From NCBI GenBank assembly GCA_964007475.1, contig OZ023273.1, positions 120,947,812 through 121,011,811 of the forward strand: a stretch of 64,000 nucleotides of DNA, in the 5' to 3' direction. Of the stretch, positions 27,101-40,700 are shown one piece after another. The DNA comes from Hybos culiciformis (lineage: Eukaryota; Arthropoda; Insecta; Diptera; Hybotidae). A program made the translations under genes and the position numbers. Numbering within the stretch: position 1 is the first letter of the stretch; every line of letters starts with the position of its first letter. Below the pieces are notes generated by a model. It saw nothing but the letters and a program-made list of their open reading frames with translations, had not been told where the DNA came from and did no database searches.

Positions 27101-29110
27101 CAACTCTTAATATCCATTTGAAAAAACATCTGTATATAGCTTCAAATGACTTTATGTGACTACAATTTGAAAAGTTTCGCAAATACTGATAAATGAGTAA
27201 AAAATATCATTTTTACTATTTTAATGGACATGTGGTCGGTATGTTGTATTTAGTAGTATAGAATTTAGATCACTAAATGGAATATTATATGCGTCAATAC
27301 ACATGCAATCATTTAGATGCATCAGCGTGAATAATGAAATCATTTAGATGCATCTGCGTGAATAATGAAATCATTTAGATGCATCAGCGTAAATAATGAA
27401 ATCATTTAGACGTTCTCACAATATTTCAATACAGATAAATACCAACAAAAAATGAAAAAAAAAAAATGTGTATATCAACTTTTGTTTTTTTTTTCATTGC
27501 AACTACCTGTGAAAGAAAATCGACAATTTTATTTCTGAATATTATCATACGATAGATAATTAAAGATCAAGCCATTCACTTGTAATTTGTCTTAAATTTC
27601 TCGGAACAGTACAAAATTGTATTTGATGAATGAAAAAAGGAGTACATATATAACTATAGGATCTTTTACTTTTCTTTTAATCTACATATTCAGTATAAGA
27701 ATATTATTACTTTTTATTATACTGTATTATTCAAGACGTTAAAGTGAAATAAATTAAATCTTTTCTTGTCTCAGTATGTAGCATGCCAAATAAATGTTTC
27801 AATTTGATTCTGTAAAGCGTAACGAGTATAATATTTTTTGTGCTTTAGCCACTGCACTCTAAAAAAAAAAAAAGCTTTATCTACAGTATTCTGTATCCAC
27901 CACACACAAAATAACCAGGTGAATATTTTGGTAAGTTGTTAACGAAAAAAAAAAAAGTATCTTAATCCCGTTTTATATTTACTATTTCTTTCAATGACAA
28001 ATTCAATACGTGAGTAGCATTTGTTTTTTTTTTTTTTTTTTAAATGATTTTTTACCATGCAAGCTTAAGATATTTTTAATAATTTTCAGTTTTAGCTTTT
28101 CGATTGTGGAATTAACAGCGGTAGCGGCGTTAAATTGTATACGGTAAATTTACGCTCGTTTAATTTTTTCTTTAAGTTGTTTAAGTGGGCGCAAAAAAAA
28201 ATAAAATTAAATAAAACTCTTTCATTGTTTATTTATTTCAGAAATATTTTACAGAATATTATAAAAATATTCCTATGAGATATAATTAAAAATAATTATA
28301 TAAATGTAAATTTTTGAGGAATATATTTTAATTAAAGAAATACAATTTCAAAAATAAGAAAATATTTTTTTTGTAGAAATTAAAGATAAAATTGAATAAG
28401 GAAAACTATCGCGGCAAGAGTGTAAAAAAAACTTTTTGATTTTCCTTAATTTCAGGGGGAAGTTTATAGTTTTTATGTCAACGGACTTAACTCTTATTAT
28501 GAATAATAAAAAAATAAATATAATAAACATGTTATTTAAATAAAAAATTTGACTTTAAAGTTCATAAATTGATATTTCACCTTGTGTTCGCCCGTGGAAT
28601 AAATGCGTGGAATAACGATTTAAAAATTTTATTAAAAATTAAATTTTATTCACTAAAATACATATTTTCGTAAGATAATAATATACTATACAATATTTAA
28701 CAAAATTACATTGTTTCGATTCAATTAATTAGTTTAATTTTCGTTAGCAGAACACACTATAAACTGCGCCTATAAAATTAAAAAAAAAAATTTATAGAAT
28801 AGTGGGAAAAAACTTAAATAAAAAATATCCAAAATAAATTTTAAAACAATTTTGAAAAAAAATTAAAAAAATGAAAGAGATTTAAAAAAAAAAAATTACA
28901 AAATTAACTATTTTGCGCGATGAAAGCAAAATTTCAACGAAACGTCAACTGTTCTATAATAAAATATAGAAAAAAATATATAAAATAAAAAAATTATTGT
29001 GATTATTGTTTTTTGTTTTTGAAAAATAATAATAATAATAATAATTAACAAATAATATACATATATGTACATTGTGCATATAATTTTTATTTTTTTTTTA
29101 TAATTTAATA
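24200..29110. other. AT-rich intergenic stretch between the two plus-strand genes
   Basis: I found no supportable coding exon. A hydrophobic 71-codon frame at 24335-24550 has the composition of random AT-rich DNA. Poly-A and poly-T tracts are frequent. One minisatellite at 27.3 kb stands out and is listed separately. The last kilobase presumably contains the promoter and 5'UTR of the gene starting at 29111, but no TATA box or initiator is clear enough to call. Confidence 0.5.
27307..27412. repeat. 31-bp minisatellite, about 3.4 copies
   Basis: Units begin AATCATTTAGATGCATCAGC at 27307, 27338 and 27369, with a partial copy at 27400. Each is exactly 31 bp, and copies differ by only a few substitutions (ATCAGC/ATCTGC, GTGAA/GTAAA). 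The unit includes the palindromic core GATGCATC. No open frame or promoter role is evident. Confidence 0.9.
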
Positions 29111-29204
29111 ATGTTTGCAAGACGAAAAAAAATGGATTACCCGAAATTATTAATAATAACTTTATTTTTAATTGGATTTGTAGTTGGATTATCATCACAA
29201 CAAG
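29111..29204 (+). CDS. signal-peptide first exon of an unidentified secreted or membrane protein
   Basis: The exon encodes MFARRKKMDYPK followed by a hydrophobic core (LLIITLFLIGFVVGL) and SSQQ, a textbook signal peptide with cleavage near GLSS. It then splits a codon at CAAG|gtaagg, a strong donor in phase 1. The in-frame ATG at 29132 (AAAATGG context) gives a cleaner 24-residue signal peptide and may be the real start. A phase-1 intron just after the signal peptide is common in extracellular proteins. The best continuation I see is the exon at 34644-34721. The antisense open frame at 28908-29198 is a shadow. The product cannot be named from this much sequence. Confidence 0.6.
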
Positions 29205-32200
29205 GTAAGGACTATGTAGTTTCGATCCATCTTTGAGTTGAAGTTTTAACCAGTTTTGATAGTTCTTAAGTTTTTTTTTTTTTTTTTTTCAAAATGTTTT
29301 GCTAAGTCTCAGCAATAGGCTTCTTAATTGAAATATGTACTGAAATATGTGTACAAAATAGTCCTATAACCGACACAGAATATACTTAGTTTATCAATGC
29401 TTTAGATAACTATTATTTAATGAAAAAATTATTTAAATAGCTGTAAATTTTAAATGTGATTTTCTTAAATTCAACATTAAAGTATATTTGAAATTACAGA
29501 TGGATTTAGTTGAACTTTATTTTAAATAGCAACCATTCGTTTTGCTCTTGATCTTGTTAGTTTGTACCAAAATAATTTGAGTATTTTAAATATTAATTTA
29601 TTCCATGTTCTTTTTGATTCAGCTTACTAGATATTAATACAAATTATTATTTTGTATTAATAATAATTTTCATATAAGTCTAAAATAAAAAACTAATAAT
29701 TGAATAACTAATAATTGAAAAGAAAAATAGAATACAAAATATTTCTCAGTATTATGATGATTTTAATTTATACAATAGTATTCAATAATAATACTTACAA
29801 TTATAGCTTACATAATTTTGTTAGCGCCAATTAGGTTTGGCTCGAGGTTTGGTGACACTTAAGTCTATGACAATCCTTTGCCAAACAATACCTACTGACA
29901 AAAATTAATAAATTCCAATTAAAAAAAAAACATAAAACATTAAAACTGAATCGCTTTAGGTGCTACTTGAAATATTAAAAAAAAAAATTAGATAAGTAAA
30001 AATAAATATAACAGTTAACAGATGACATCTTAAAATCGAGTTTTGAAGAATTTAAAAAATTAAGTTTTTGAACGTTCGTTCTTTTTAAATAATAAAGATT
30101 GGCCGAAGCATAAAAGTTTTTGGAACTTAAAAACTTAAAAAAAAAACTTTCAGAAAATATTTTGAAAATTATTCGCCAAGTCAATTGTGAATATGTACTA
30201 ACAAATTTAACCATAACTAAAAACTTTCAAAATATACATATTTAATTAAGAAAATTATTAACTAAAATGAATATAAAATTACTTCACTAAAAGTTGAGTA
30301 AATTTTTTTTTTTGGTAAATTTTAAATACTTTGTTTTGGGTGTGAAATCACCATATATATTTATTTAAAGTACCCACACTTGCATGATGTCATTACGCCG
30401 TAATTATTACTAATATCTTCATTTTTACATACTTCTGATTTTTTCTTCTTCTTCATTTTTACATATATAACTTTGTCAATTCAAAGTAGGTATTTAAGAT
30501 ACAAACTTTTTTTTTTTTAAATTATATAAATCGATAATTTAAAATAAAAAATTTACATTTATGACAAGATCGCTTGCTCAGTAAGACAAATGTAATTGTT
30601 GTTATTTAGTGTTATTGAAAGTACGAAAAACATTTTAAAATTCTAGTTGATAATGACCGACTACAAGAAACAACTTTTTTAACGGAAAATTTACAATTTC
30701 AAGAAAGGTTTGCATTTACGAAAGCATTTTACAAGAACATTACTAATAAGACAATATTATGAGACACTTTTATGTTATATAATAAATCATCTTCTAACAA
30801 AAATTAGTTCATTTTAACATTCGTGTATTAATTTATTTAAACTCATAGTCGTTCACTAGCGACATGATGAACATTATTTTAAGACGTTGTACAATAAATT
30901 AAGTCAGCGATTTATAGTTTCATATAAAAATTTAAAACGGAAGTTCTCTTGACTAAAAATATAAAAAAAAAAGAAAGAATAACAAATAAACTAAATTGAC
31001 AAGAAATGAAAGAAATATATCTAGTGACATGTTTCGTATTTCTTTATTTTTTGTATATAACTTTCAAAATAATTTTCTTGCATAACACAAAACAGTGTAT
31101 AGAAAAAAAAAATTACCAATGATGCAAGCTTGTTATTAGCATTCTTAAATAGTTAACCACAAAATTTTATGAGAAAAAAAAATATAAGTTTTTTTTTTTT
31201 CAAATAGAAAAAAAAATTTATGTACAAACATATATACATTTTATGTATAAAAAGTTAAAACTGCACACAAAAACAAACAATATAATCAAAATCAAATAAC
31301 ATTTTTTATTTGAGTCATGTTTTTTTTTTTTGTTTGACTTTATGTTTTAATTTCAATGCAACGTTTGAAAAATTAATTAATTTTTTTTTTTTTCACAAAG
31401 TTTATCTAATATAATATGTAGGTATATATATCTATTTATATATTGTTTTAAAAAATTTGCATTCATGTAAAAAAAAAAAAAATAATAATAATAATAAATT
31501 AAAAAATATATGTTTTTTATTCAGTATTAATTAAAAAAAAAAAAAAAATTAAATTAATTTAAATTTATTAGGGTGTTATTGATTTTTAAGCTTTCGTTGT
31601 TTTTATATTAAGATGAATTCAAAATGAGTTGATTTGAAGAGTTTAAAAAATTAATTGCATAATGTTTATGTAAAATTCACGTCAACTATAAAAACATAAT
31701 TTTAGTAGGTACGATAAGTTTTTTAAGCGAAAGCATGTTAGAAAACTTCACTCTGTGACAAAATAAATTTTTACAATGAGATCAATCGGAGAATGTCACA
31801 AAATTCGATACTGTAAAATATTCATATAATTTTATAAGAATAAAAGATGTGAAATATAATTTTAGTTATTTTAGAATACAAAAATAATTTTTATTATTAC
31901 AATAAAATACATACTTTGCTTTTATAAAAAAAACATTTATGAAACAAAAGACTTAAGATGCAAACTTGATTTAAAATTTTTTTTTTTTTAATTAAATTTT
32001 GAAAATTTTTGGTGCATTTGCTAAAAGCATCTTCTATCGTTAAATAAAAAAACAACTTATTGAGGGAGTACAAAAGGCTTAAGCTACAAACGCAATAACA
32101 ACTTTTTAATTAAATCTTGAAAGTTTCTCATCTTAATTAAATTTAAAGCATTTTTAAATATGTTAAGTATGTGTTTTTTTATTTTACTTTAATTTTCAAA

Positions 32201-34643
32201 CTTTATACCTGAATGTAAGTAAAAGAATTGAAAAAATTGTAAGGCTAAGTATCTGATTCTGTTGGTAGAGAAAAAAAATAAAGAATTCAAATGCTAAAGG
32301 CTTGATAATAGTATTATATTGTATATGAAACTTTTGCACTAGATGACCTGAAATTTTGTTACTGATAGCTGGCTTTTTCATACAAAAGACCTACATTAAT
32401 TTTCTTAAAATACAAATTATTGAGGGTGAAACATTTTTTCGTTTTCATTGAACTACATTTTTGAACACTTGTTTTTCTATTTTCAGATTTAATCATTAAA
32501 ATAAAAAACAAATAAAAAATTGTTGGACAAAACAATGTGTTGGAATTTTTATATCAATATTAACCTTGACTTTATCTCTTAATTCAAATAATGAATTTCT
32601 GAAAAAAAAAAAAACCTTATATGATCCAGTATTACTAATTTTTCAAATTATCATTCTTTGAAAATTACTGTTTTATTATTATTTTTTTTTTTGAGAAATT
32701 AAACTAATTACTTTAAGTACAGTAATATTATTGGTTTTTTTTCTTTAACGTTTGATTAATCATCCAATAAAAAGATAAGTATTGTGTTATATTTTAAATT
32801 TGCTTATCATATCTAGATTTTCAAAAATTTGGTTTTGTGTCTCAATCAAATAACGATCCTCATATTATATTTGTAAACTTTTTTATGAGTTTTAAGAATA
32901 TGAAAAACAACGCAATATCGATACAAAATCAATGTAATGTAGTGCTAATTTCAGAAAAATAATGTCTATAAGAGCAAATGATTTTTATTTTATTCGAAAT
33001 GTTGATTACTATTGCCATTAAAATTAGAATATAACTCTTACAGAGTATTACTAATAATAATTCTATATGTGTTAAATTAATTTAGTGTTAGGATTTTATT
33101 CGAAGTGTATAGGGTAATTCATTATTTCTTTATTGCATTTTTTTTAAATAATATATTATTTAAGTAGGATTAATTTTTTCCCTGAAAAAAAGGAGAAGCC
33201 TTTTATTTGTTATAATTTTAAGAAAAAAAAAACAATGATCAAATCCTATTACAATTTTCATTCCAGTTTAAAAATCAACCTACAAAAATTATTATTTTTT
33301 TCTTTTGTTTTTTGCTGCTTTATTTTAAAATTAAAAAAAAAACAATAATTTGTTTTTCTATTGAAAATATATATATACATAAATTTTTTTAATTCATACA
33401 TATATGGTAGCAATATATTTATTTGAAAACACACTCATAATTGTAATTATAATTTCAATGTCATTCACCGAGCAAAGCAATAAATTCCATTGCAATCAAA
33501 TCTAAGTAAAACAAAGTTAAAAGAAAAATGTTCTCATAATATTTTTTTTTTAATTTTTTGTTTCGAAACTGAAAGTATAAATCTCAGAATCAAGACCTTT
33601 TGAACATTTTTGTTACACACCTTTGCATCATTTAAGACAATATTTTTTTTTCTTCTATTTTAATAAAATAATAATATAATAAGGTGCAGTTGATATGAAA
33701 TTTTTTGTTTGAAGTATAAAATATTTTTGTTTATTATTGATTACTAAGCAAATTCTAGAAAATTTAATTTAATATGTTATAATCAATTATTTATTAGAAG
33801 GTGGCATTTCCATTCTTCCTCTACCTAAATTATGTTAAAATAATTTGAAATATAAATTGAAATCATCATTAAAGAATCAGCGCCGCGTTTCATTTAATTA
33901 TTTAATTTTGTAATATTAGTCATGTTAAAATTCTAACTTCTAATGGCAAATTATAACTATGTATGAGTTCGAAATGTTTGTAATTTTTACTAAATACTTA
34001 AGTGTATACTAATTTGAGAAATGTGAAAACCACATAATTAGAAGTACATATATAACTTTTTCAACTTATAAAATATGTATGACATAGCCATATTAATAAT
34101 AAAATCATAACCAGAATCTATGACATCAAAAATTTGTTAGAGCATAAAAATGACGAATTTGTGATTTCCCTATCGATCAAGAAATTAGCATCAGCTTTCT
34201 AATAGCAGATGGATTGTTTTGTTATTTATGCTCAGATCGTTTGAACCACAAAATTAATCAATTCCATTCAAAAATGGTACTAAAATATACACACATATAT
34301 TTCTTTGGTAAACATATATACATTTTTACCATAACATTTTCATAAAAAAAAACTAACTCTAATAAAACAGTCAGAATTCTCAATTTTCTAAAATCTCATG
34401 CAACGTAATAAAAAAAATTTTTAATACTTAAAAAAAAAAAAATTAAAATGTCATTAGTCTTCAACAAAAAAAAAATACAAGTACTTTACGTTGCATAATA
34501 AAATTAAAAAAAAAAAACCGAAAGAGAACCATAACAATCATCAATGATGGAACAATAACTGAAATTAGGTCACTTGTATCATGTTCCAAGTTTCATCTTT
34601 TCTAAAATATAATTCGAATCTGGTTTATAAAATGCTTCTACAG
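29205..34643 (+). other. probable long first intron, AT-rich
   Basis: If the exons at 29111 and 34644 belong to one gene, these 5.4 kb are intron 1. They are dominated by poly-A/T tracts and contain no repeat with clear ends and no coding exon I could support. Confidence 0.4.
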
Positions 34644-34721
34644 CAACAGAAGAGAATGCGCGCAGAAACAATCTCTGGTTTGAAGCAAAAAAGGTTAATT
34701 TAAACGGAGAAAAACTATTAG
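34644..34721 (+). CDS. probable short internal exon (second exon of the 29.1-kb gene)
   Basis: A 78-nt stretch of more balanced composition sits between an acceptor (CTTCTACAG) and a donor (TTAG|gtaca). Read with one carried base from the exon at 29111 it gives Ala-TEENARRNNLWFEAKKVNLNGEKLL and ends in phase 1. It therefore fits the upstream phase and keeps it for the next exon. The sequence is polar with an amphipathic middle, unlike the Asn/Ile/Lys noise around it. I do not recognise a domain. The link to the 29.1-kb exon is an inference from phase and strand. No downstream exon was found, so an unrelated gene or a chance exon is possible. Confidence 0.4.
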
Positions 34722-37700
34722 GTACAATTTTTATTAATATATATATATAATAAGTGAACTAACTTAGCAGGTGTGATATTGCTATAGTTTTAATTAATTA
34801 TAACATTAACATTTAATAATATTGGTTTGAAAAAAAAAGAAACAGAATAATTATTTTCTGCGAATCCATTGTATGTATATTATTTCTGTTTCAAATATCG
34901 ATTCATCTTTTTGGTTTCAAACCACAGAAATTTACCAACAAGTAAAATAAAATTAATAACGAAAAAATAGTTAATTTATTACAATAATAATAACAATAAT
35001 AGATTGTTGTTAAGGCAATAGCACTTTTCAGGCCTCTTTTTAATAATAACACCACACTTGAATGAAACCGAAAAATATGTTCAACGATATACACACACAT
35101 ATCTTCTTTAATCATTCTAAAAAATCATTAATATTAATGGATAAAAAAGAAATAACAAGTTAGTATTTTTGCGCGCGAAAGAAGATGTTTTTAATGTAAT
35201 CTTACTGTCTGTAATATATTTAGATTTTTTTATTTATTTTTTTTTATTATTATTATTGAGGTTATGCATTTTATGTGTTTACAATAAAAACCCATAAAAA
35301 TATTTTTAGAGTCTGAATGAATAAAAATATTTTTAAAGCAGTTTTTTTCAAAAAAAAAAAATTAAAAATGTATGATATAAAAATATTATCATTAAAAATA
35401 AACGCATTTTATTATTAAAAGTACCGAAGAAAATATTTATAATTTTGTAATTTATATTGAAAAATAGAACAGTTATTTAATGTAATAAATAGTGTGAAAT
35501 TTAATTTTTTTTTTTATATTGCAAGCCCTACAAAATATATTTCTTATTATATTAAATTTATGTATTATTCCAAATTAATCAGTTAACATTAGAACTATGA
35601 CCGACGATAGAATTTCATTTATTATTATATTTTAATAAAATGAGGCAATTTCAAAAAAAGTAAATAATATAATGTATATTATATTGTTCCGGGAATAAAA
35701 CATAAGAAGCAAATAATGATGTCTAATTTTAGGTATTTTTTTTATTAAATTATTATGTCAAAAAATTAAATTGTTTTTTTTTTTGTCTTTAAACTTAAAA
35801 TCTTTCCCAATTGACTATTCTTTGGTTTTACTTAAATTGACATAAACACAAAACAAATTATTTTATTCACATATAACAATGCATACAACAAATAAAACGT
35901 CTCCTAATCTAATATAGGTAAATTTCGTTATATTTTTTTGATTTATTTTAATTTAATATTATATATATATATACTTAAAAAATATTAAGCAATATTATGA
36001 AAATTATATAAAATTATAGCACCTGCTATACCTCAAGTTTATTTTTTTAAACACGAGAATATGAAATATAAAATAAAAAAAAAAAACATGCATGGTTTGA
36101 TGTAAAAAAAAAAAAATCACGATTTACTTGAAATTGAAATTAAAAGCAAAATTATAAAATGAAAACAAAAACCATAACATTATATTTTTGTAATGTTATT
36201 TACCCATTAACCTGATTTTCCTCTCAATTTTTTTTCTTCTATAATTTAACTTACATTTATTATAATGTATGACGTTTCTATGTAGTTGAAAAATAAAAGA
36301 ATGAAAATTAAATTTCCCACCAAATAAAATAATTAAAAATTAAAATAATAGCAAAGTATTTATTATACTGCGCCCTTCTTTTTTAAAGAGAATACTATGT
36401 ACAGAACGCCACCTAATTACAATCGTGAACATAAAATCTTCTTAAATTTCTTAGTATGTATGTTATTATGTTTTAGCATAAATTTTATAACATCATCTTA
36501 ATTTTTTTTCAAATAGAATTGAAATATATTTAACAGACTGTGTGGAATCAAAAAGAGTATATAGTTAAAGAAATAATATTTCTTTGACACAGATATTTGA
36601 AGAAACTAGGAAAATTTTTAGAATTTTTATTCAATTGAAAAATAAATTAAAAAAGTTAAAAGTATCTTCCTTGTTTTAAAAGTATTTCCCAATTATAATA
36701 AATTAAAGATTTTAAATTAATTGAATAAATTTTTTTCGATAACAAGTTTATCATTTAATAACTCTATTCAGTACATAGATCTCACAGCACATAATATTAT
36801 ATATTGTTTAAAAATAATAAATGTTATCACTATAGTGGTCATGTTTCTTTAATCTAACGTTTTGGATGCATAAAACTTCTGTACTTGTAATATTGAAATT
36901 CAACAGATAATATTATGAAAGTCTGCCATAGCCAGTTTGTTCTCAAATTACACAATTCAGAGTTATTTGTAATAATGAGCTACTGTATTCCGTAATGAAT
37001 GTTTTATATATACTATCTGCGAAGATAAAATCGCATCTATCTAATATAATATATTCAGTCGAAATTATTTTTACTCCAATTAAATTATTCGTATTATAGA
37101 TAGATTACGTAGATTAATCAATGTGCAATTTTAATTCGATAAGTGTTAAAAAGATTTTACTTTCCAAAACATAATAGTTTATAACAAAACATAATTATTG
37201 TAATTTCCAAATCTTGTACACAAAAAAATTGAAGAAGGTAAATTTTTGAAATAAAAAAAAAAGGCGATTTCACTTTTCTGTTTATTGAACGCAATCAATC
37301 AAATTTCTTTTTTCTATAAAATTTAAATAAATCGATGTTACCAAAGTTGATTTGTTTTGCCTCTTTTTTTTTTTTTGCAAATCTGCAATGTAAACTTTTT
37401 TAATTTCACTGTTTAATATCAAATCATTTATTTTGTTTATTTAATCTCATTGTAGTAAAATTTCAAAATTTTAAATTATAAGACAATAAAAAGAGTAAAA
37501 GTTTATGTTTAATTTTTTTGATTAAAAAAATATGTATTTTTTTTTAATATTGAAGTCCGTTACTAATTGTATACTTTATAATAGCTATTATAGATTTGCC
37601 TTATTTATTTTTAACAAAAATTTCGATAAATTCGATAAAAATCATGGTTTATATTCATGGTGACATTATATTGTAGAGAGTGACCAATGAAGTAAACATA

Positions 37701-40700
37701 AAATATTTGTGAAACGATGCAGAAAATAAGACAACTTATAATAAGACCGTTATCAATTATTATAATCATTATATTTTTTTGTATTCGAAGATTAACTCTT
37801 CCATGAAACTTTATTCAATTCCATGTGGTAAATTTAATTTACGCATATTATTTCTTCCAACCACTGTTGATACTCAATCAAAGTTGTTATGATTTCTATA
37901 TTTTCAAACTTAAAACAGAAGGTTTTAAATGAAACAGAAAATTGACATTGACAAAAAATATTTTCAAAACGAAGCTCAATTATGCTATTATATAGAAATA
38001 CAAAATACATATATTTTAAATTGAAATTATACCTGAAAATTTGAACAATTTCTCAATTTGGATGTAATTATTTTAATCCCGAGTTAAAATAGTTTTATCA
38101 TTGGTATCTAAGTACTGAACATTTTCTGAATATGGAAAATATTCATGATTTTTTTTATTTTCCCAAAAGTCTCAGAAATTGAAAAATGTTATATTTTTAA
38201 AACAAAATAAATGACTAAGCATTGTTCCTCATGGCAAACTCTATTAAAGAATTCTCACTAATTTATATACATTATTATGCATTAAATTCATAAATTTAAC
38301 ATTAAATGTGTAATAAAAATAACAAGTAATTTAAGTATGAACTTCGTCAATTTAATTTAATGATTTAATTTTTTTTGTTATGTACTCATTAATTTAATCA
38401 AAAAAATTGCATTAAAAATAATGACTTAAAAAATAAAAAAGTGAGATCAATGACCATTTTTCGTTATTGATCTTACTTTGTTTTTTGTTTTTTTTTTTTG
38501 AATGCCCAAAATATTATATTTGAGATGTTTTTTAATGATTGAATCACACGTATACATAATAATGTACATGTACATATAAATGTATTTTTAGAGATTATAA
38601 TTTTTTTACCCACAATCACAATCTAAATAACGGGTCAGCAGTAATAAATTATTAAAGAATAAAATAACAAAAATAATGGTAAATAAAACAACAAAAAGTT
38701 AGTACTATTTGATTGTTTTTGTTTTTATTATTATAATGTTAAATCTTCCAAGACAATTGGCTACAATGATAAATAACAGCACATAATTTTAACAGAAAAA
38801 CATTTTATTTTTTTGTTTTAAATGTTAAACACGCAGCTAGAAATGAAGCAGTATTGTGACAGAATATAAATCGCTATGCCCAACTATAATAAGAATTTCA
38901 CTTCAACGTATATTTATTTAAAAAAAAAAAAATTGAAAATTTTAGAAATTCGTAAAAAATTTATTTAATTTAATTATAATTCTGTGGTTGCAATGCAAAA
39001 TTAAAATAATTTAGGAATTTTTACAGTAGAAGACTTTGAAGATACCCTGAAATCGAATAATAAAGAATAAAGATAAAAAAAACTTGTTTTCGTTAGAATA
39101 TATATTTTAATGGCATTCAGAGCTTTTAATACGTTTACTGCTTTTTAATTATATGAAAAAACTGTAACTTTAATCACATTTTCATTGAACAGGTTTTGAG
39201 TAACAAAGTTGACTTAAGCTGTTTTTAAGTTTAGAAATTTAATTTTCTTATTTTACATTATATACTTATATTGCCTTACTGAATAAGAACCAAAATCGAT
39301 TTAAAATTTAATTTCTTGATGTAAATTAAAAAAAAAAATAGAGCTAAATTAAATTAATGATCACAGAATAGATATTTATTTTATCTTTATTTATTTTGTC
39401 ACAATTAATATTTTTGAATTATTTATTTATTTATAGTTAAAGCAAGAAATAAAAATTAGTTTATTTAAACCTTCACGATTTATTTTTTTTATTGTTTTTT
39501 TCAATACATGGTTACAAAGAAAGTTTAAACATGATTTGAAATTTAATGATTAACAATTAATTTTTCATTCAATATTGAAATCAGAAATATGTATATATAA
39601 AAAGATAAAAAGAAAATATTTGATGTATATGCCACCAAGTAAATATTTGCAGTTTTCATCTACATAAATCAATATACCTACATAACTTTAAAATATTTAT
39701 GCTTTGTCTTTTTTAAAAATTTTAGTTCTTTTCTTACTAAAGAATCAATACAATTTAACATAAGAATAAAAAACCGTTCTTTCTTATGTAATGCCTTTGT
39801 GTTATTTTTTTTTTTTTTAAATTGAAGATAATTTTAAGATTTTCACTATTATGTAATTTAAGTTAATTGAATAGAATAAGGGAGATTGAACCTCCAAATG
39901 AGGGTGGGGTCATTGAAAACAAAATATTTTTAATATTCCAAGTTTCTAACCTTAAAGTAAATTGACATTTTAATAACGTTTACTTTATTATTACGGAATT
40001 AAAACCTAATAATAAAGTTGACGAATGATAAAAATTAATTCAGTAAGACAGAAAAAAACTACAAACTGAAAGACTGAAAAAGTTCGAAAATCAGAAACCG
40101 ATTAGATTATTCTACTTTAACCGTCACAATTTATTTTTTTTATTAAAATAATGTCTATGTTCGATACTTTGAAGTTTCAGAACATATTTTTTGTTTGTAA
40201 GACACAGAAATTTTAAATAGTGAAATCATGTTGAACATTTTTAATATTAACATCAACTAGGTGTATTATACCTACCTATTTTGTTCAAATTTAAAATAAC
40301 ATAATTTAATTTTTAATATTTATTTCGATAAAAAATGTATTTATAATAACAAAAATTTATAACTATTTAAACTAAAAAGTTAATTTTTTTTTTGGCATGA
40401 ATTGTATATGAATAGTTTTTTTTTTTTATATATTTCATGCAATTTATGTTAATAAAAATTGGCTGCGGATTAGAAAATAAATTTGTTCACAAAAAAATCT
40501 TGAAAATTTCGTAATTTTATCAAGTACAAGTTTCTCCGTAAATTTAAATTAAATTGTATATATAAAATGTATCAACAAGATTTACGAATAATTTTTTAAA
40601 GAGTTGTTTAACACTTATGTTGTTATAATGTTATTTAACAACTATGAACTAAATTGCGCAAAGAAAATTTGCAAGGAATTTATAATTAAAATGAATATAT

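Noticed and set aside
28908..29198. 96-codon minus-strand frame
   Set aside because: It lies antisense over the signal-peptide exon and is made of Ile, Phe, Leu and Lys runs from AT-rich repeats.
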